64,000 nucleotides of DNA from Haloferax prahovense DSM 18310 (GTDB lineage Archaea; Halobacteriota; Halobacteria; Halobacteriales; Haloferacaceae): the NCBI RefSeq assembly GCF_000336815.1, contig NZ_AOLG01000012.1, positions 143,650 through 207,649 on the forward strand, written 5' to 3'. Both the position numbers and the translations under genes were made by a program. The stretch's first letter is position 1. Each line of letters opens with the position of its first letter. This document shows, in pieces, positions 61,759-64,000 of this stretch. Under the pieces are notes generated by a model. The model did no database searches and was not told the DNA's origin. It saw only the letters and a list, made by a program, of their open reading frames with translations.

Positions 61759-62421
61759 CTACTGACCGGGGCCGACTTCCTCGAACGGCTGGACGATGAC
61801 GAAACCGCCTTCGCCCGCGAATTCGAGCTGGTAGGACTCGCCCGACGAGCGGCCGAGCAGGCCCTTGATGTTGATGTCGCGGTTCGACGACGGCGAGACG
61901 TTACCGCTCCACGCGACGGTCGCGTTGGGGTCGGTCTTGGCCGGTGTCTGGAGGACGATGGGCTCGCCGTGGGTCGTGATGGCGACGTGGCCGGGGCCTT
62001 CGAGGAAGACGTTGAACAGGCCGCCGGAGGACGCCCCGGCGATGCTCGTCAGCATCTTGATGTCCCAGTTCACGCTCGACTCGAACGCGAGCACGTCGTT
62101 ACCGTTGACGCTCAGCTCCTCGCCCGCGTCGAGTTCGAGAATCTGGACCTCCTTGGCCTGGTCTGCAAGATAGAGGTGCCCGGTGCCGGTCGCCTGCATC
62201 ATGACGTCGCCTTCGCCCGTGGCTTTCTTCTTGAGCATCCCTTTCAGGCCGCCGGCGGACTTCCGCTCGAAGGAGATGTCGCCGGTGTAGCCGACCATCG
62301 ACCCGGCCTTGGCCATGACGCTCCCGTCGAGAGCCACGTCGAGCAGTTTCGAGTTTTCGAGTTCGAAGGCTTCGCCGCCTTCGGACGGTGCGTGCGTGCT
62401 GACGAATTCGTCTAAATCCAT
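61759..62421 (-). CDS. AIM24 family protein
   Basis: 220 residues. The beta-rich pattern (KLLDVALDGSVMAKAGSMVGYTGDISFERK, GHLYLADQAKEVQILELDAGEELSVNGNDVLAFESSVNWDIKML, GHVAITTHGEPIVLQTP) matches AIM24/TRAP-like trimeric proteins (mitochondrial AIM24 homologues). Function in archaea is unknown, possibly membrane-associated. Start at MDLDEFVSTHAPSE. Confidence 0.87.
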   Translation of the reverse strand: MDLDEFVSTHAPSEGGEAFELENSKLLDVALDGSVMAKAGSMVGYTGDISFERKSAGGLKGMLKKKATGEGDVMMQATGTGHLYLADQAKEVQILELDAGEELSVNGNDVLAFESSVNWDIKMLTSIAGASSGGLFNVFLEGPGHVAITTHGEPIVLQTPAKTDPNATVAWSGNVSPSSNRDINIKGLLGRSSGESYQLEFAGEGGFVIVQPFEEVGPGQ

Positions 62422-62539
62422 TGGAGTCACCGAGTCGCAGCGGAGACGACTCTACCGGAGAGGCGACTGTCAGGGATATAGTTCTATGTGCCGCGAGAAC
62501 TCGATGCGCGGAGTGACGACCGAAGGGCGTCCGCCGCGC

Positions 62540-63874
62540 TCAGTCTCGCCGACTTCGGTGGCCGGGGTTCCACTCGGCGTCGAGCGCCTCGTGGGTGAAG
62601 GGGACGGCGTCCTCGCCGGCGTAGGTGGCGACCAACTGGCCGTCGCCTTCGAGGTAGTACTTGTAGGTCGTCAGCCCTTCGAGGCCGACCGGGCCGCGGG
62701 CGTGAATCTTGCCCGTCGAGATGCCCACTTCGGCGCCGAGGCCGTAGCGGTAGCCGTCGGCGAACCGGGTCGAGGCGTTGTGGAAGACGCTGGCGGCGTC
62801 GACGCCGGTCATGAACGTCTCGGCGCGCTCGGCGTCGTCGGTGACGATGGACTCCGTGTGCTTCGAGCCGTGGGCGTTGATGTGGTCGACTGCGCCGTAC
62901 AGGTCCGAGACGACCTTGATGGAGAGTTCGAGGTCGCCGTACTCGGTGTCCCAGTCGTCGTCGGTCGCGGGGTCGATATCGACGTACTCGCGGGTCGCCT
63001 CGTCGCCCCGGAGGACGACGCCCTCGTCGCGGTAGCGCGCGACGACCGCCGGCAGGAAGTCGGCGGCGACGGCCTCGTCGACCAGGAGCGTCTCGACGGC
63101 GTTGCAGACCGCGGGGTACTGCACCTTCGCGTCGAGGGCGATGTCTTCGGCCATGTCGAGGTCGGCCGACTCGTCGACGTAGACGTGGCAGATGCCCTCG
63201 GTGTGGCCGAGGACGGGAATCTGGGTGTTGTCCTGGATGTAGCTGACGAACTCCGAGGAGCCGCGAGGCATCACGAGGTCGACCATGTCGTCGAGTTCGA
63301 GCAGGCGGTCGACCTCCTCGTGGGCCTCGATGAGCGTCGCCCAACCGTCCGGGAGGTCCTCGGTGGCCGACAGAATCGTCTCGTACAGCACTCGGTTCGA
63401 CTCGCTCGCCTCGCTGCCGCCCTTGAGGATGACGGCGTTGCCGGACTTCAGCGCCAGCGCGGCGATTTGGACGAGCGCGTCGGGCCGCGACTCGAAGATG
63501 GTCGCCACGACGCCGATGGGGACCGAGAGCTTGTACAGTTCGAGGGCCTCGTCCAGTTCGCGCGCTTCCAGCGTCTCGCCGAGGGGGTCGTCCTGCTCGG
63601 CGACGGACTCGACCATTCCGGCGATGTCGTCGAGTTTCGCCTCGTCGAGTTTGAGGCGGTCGACGAGCGCCTGCGTGTACTCGCCCGCTTCGAGCATCGC
63701 CTCGGCCTCCTTGACGTCCTCGCGGTTGGCCGCGAGAATCGCCTCGCTGTTGTCGCGGATGGCGTCCGCGATGGCTCCGAGCGCGGCGTCGCGGTCGGCC
63801 GCGTCGACGTTGGCGAGGCGCAGCGCCGCCGACTGTGCCTGTTCGACCTGCGCGGTCGTGTCTCGCTCAGTCAT
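62540..63874 (-). CDS. proA: Glutamate-5-semialdehyde dehydrogenase (gamma-glutamyl phosphate reductase)
   Basis: 444 residues. Aldehyde-dehydrogenase-like: [64 protein letters not shown] and the catalytic Cys in [17 protein letters not shown]. It makes glutamate semialdehyde from the product of ProB. Its start overlaps the proB stop by eight bases. Confidence 0.95.
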   Translation of the reverse strand: MTERDTTAQVEQAQSAALRLANVDAADRDAALGAIADAIRDNSEAILAANREDVKEAEAMLEAGEYTQALVDRLKLDEAKLDDIAGMVESVAEQDDPLGETLEARELDEALELYKLSVPIGVVATIFESRPDALVQIAALALKSGNAVILKGGSEASESNRVLYETILSATEDLPDGWATLIEAHEEVDRLLELDDMVDLVMPRGSSEFVSYIQDNTQIPVLGHTEGICHVYVDESADLDMAEDIALDAKVQYPAVCNAVETLLVDEAVAADFLPAVVARYRDEGVVLRGDEATREYVDIDPATDDDWDTEYGDLELSIKVVSDLYGAVDHINAHGSKHTESIVTDDAERAETFMTGVDAASVFHNASTRFADGYRYGLGAEVGISTGKIHARGPVGLEGLTTYKYYLEGDGQLVATYAGEDAVPFTHEALDAEWNPGHRSRRD

Positions 63875-64000
63875 CGAGTTCACCATCGAGGGGGAGGAAC
63901 ATTGTTCCCACCGATTCGCGCTCGGCGATCTTCGCCAGCACGTCGGGCTCGGTCGACTGCGCGATGACGGCGGGGATGCCGTACTCGGCGGCGTCGCGCG
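63867..64000 (-). CDS. proB: Glutamate 5-kinase, C-terminal end only (cut by window edge)
   Basis: The last 43 codons read [43 protein letters not shown] and stop (63867-63869). This is the end of a kinase of the amino-acid kinase family; the position directly upstream of proA and the GTMFLP ending make ProB very likely. The rest lies beyond the window. Proline synthesis operon proB-proA. Confidence 0.85.
   Translation of the reverse strand, partial: RDAAEYGIPAVIAQSTEPDVLAKIAERESVGTMFLPLDGELDD

Overview
The window is 64 kb of GC-rich, densely packed archaeal chromosome. Its proteins are very acidic (Asp/Glu-rich) and many start codons lie about 25-35 bases after a TATA-like box with no Shine-Dalgarno site. 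Together with PorAB, the RPA1-RPAP1-phosphoesterase operon, CDC48, Lhr, SBDS, UPF0058 and Bat-type regulators, this points to a haloarchaeon. The gene order resembles my memory of the Haloferax volcanii HVO_13xx region, so Haloferax or a close relative is likely, but I ran no search. The first 15 bases are the end of the Tn5/Nextera mosaic-end adapter, so the left edge is an assembly or library artefact.

Layout. 0.0-3.3 kb: an Lrp-type regulator (cut) and porBA. 3.5-16.4 kb: housekeeping metabolism, including four aromatic-pathway or related steps (aroC, aroA, tyrA, plus peptidase, SDR, methyltransferase, SurE) and small membrane proteins. 16.5-20.0 kb: a transport island with a LysE gene that has lost its start frame, a histidine-rich Ni/Co transporter facing nikR across a probable operator, and an Acr3-like efflux gene lying between two 27-bp direct repeats made from the 3' end of the chorismate mutase gene. 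20.0-30.9 kb: chorismate mutase and archaeal shikimate kinase, CDC48, an uncharacterised NDT-like protein facing an ArsR-like regulator, Lhr helicase and a tandem pair of small membrane proteins. 30.9-35 kb: the rpa1-rpap1-rpe operon. 35-49.6 kb: glycosyltransferase, riboflavin reductase, thioredoxin, NifU-like protein, SBDS, HflX, MoaC, Nnr, MFS, XPD-like helicase and MutS5.

50-54.8 kb: a signalling island. A GAF/PAS histidine kinase is followed by a Bat-type regulator with its own receiver domain and a stand-alone receiver protein; the kinase is preceded by a 165-base stretch of consecutive hairpins with no gene. 55-60.6 kb: a sulfur import and trafficking cluster made of a TrmB/MarR-like regulator, TauE/SafE exporter-family protein, two half-size YeeE/YedE permeases, a rhodanese-metallo-beta-lactamase fusion, TusA and a DsrE-family protein. 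Its promoters share an AT-rich TTGTGCAATAC-like element that stands out in this genome. 60.8-64 kb: a lactonase-like MBL protein, an AIM24 protein and the proB-proA overlap, with proB cut by the right edge.

The most useful things to follow up are the 1.2-kb acr3 cassette at the chorismate mutase 3' end, the shared motif and hairpin in the sulfur cluster, and the structured RNA candidate upstream of the histidine kinase. No CRISPR array, rRNA, tRNA or transposase was seen. The long open frames antisense to nearly every gene are artefacts of high GC.
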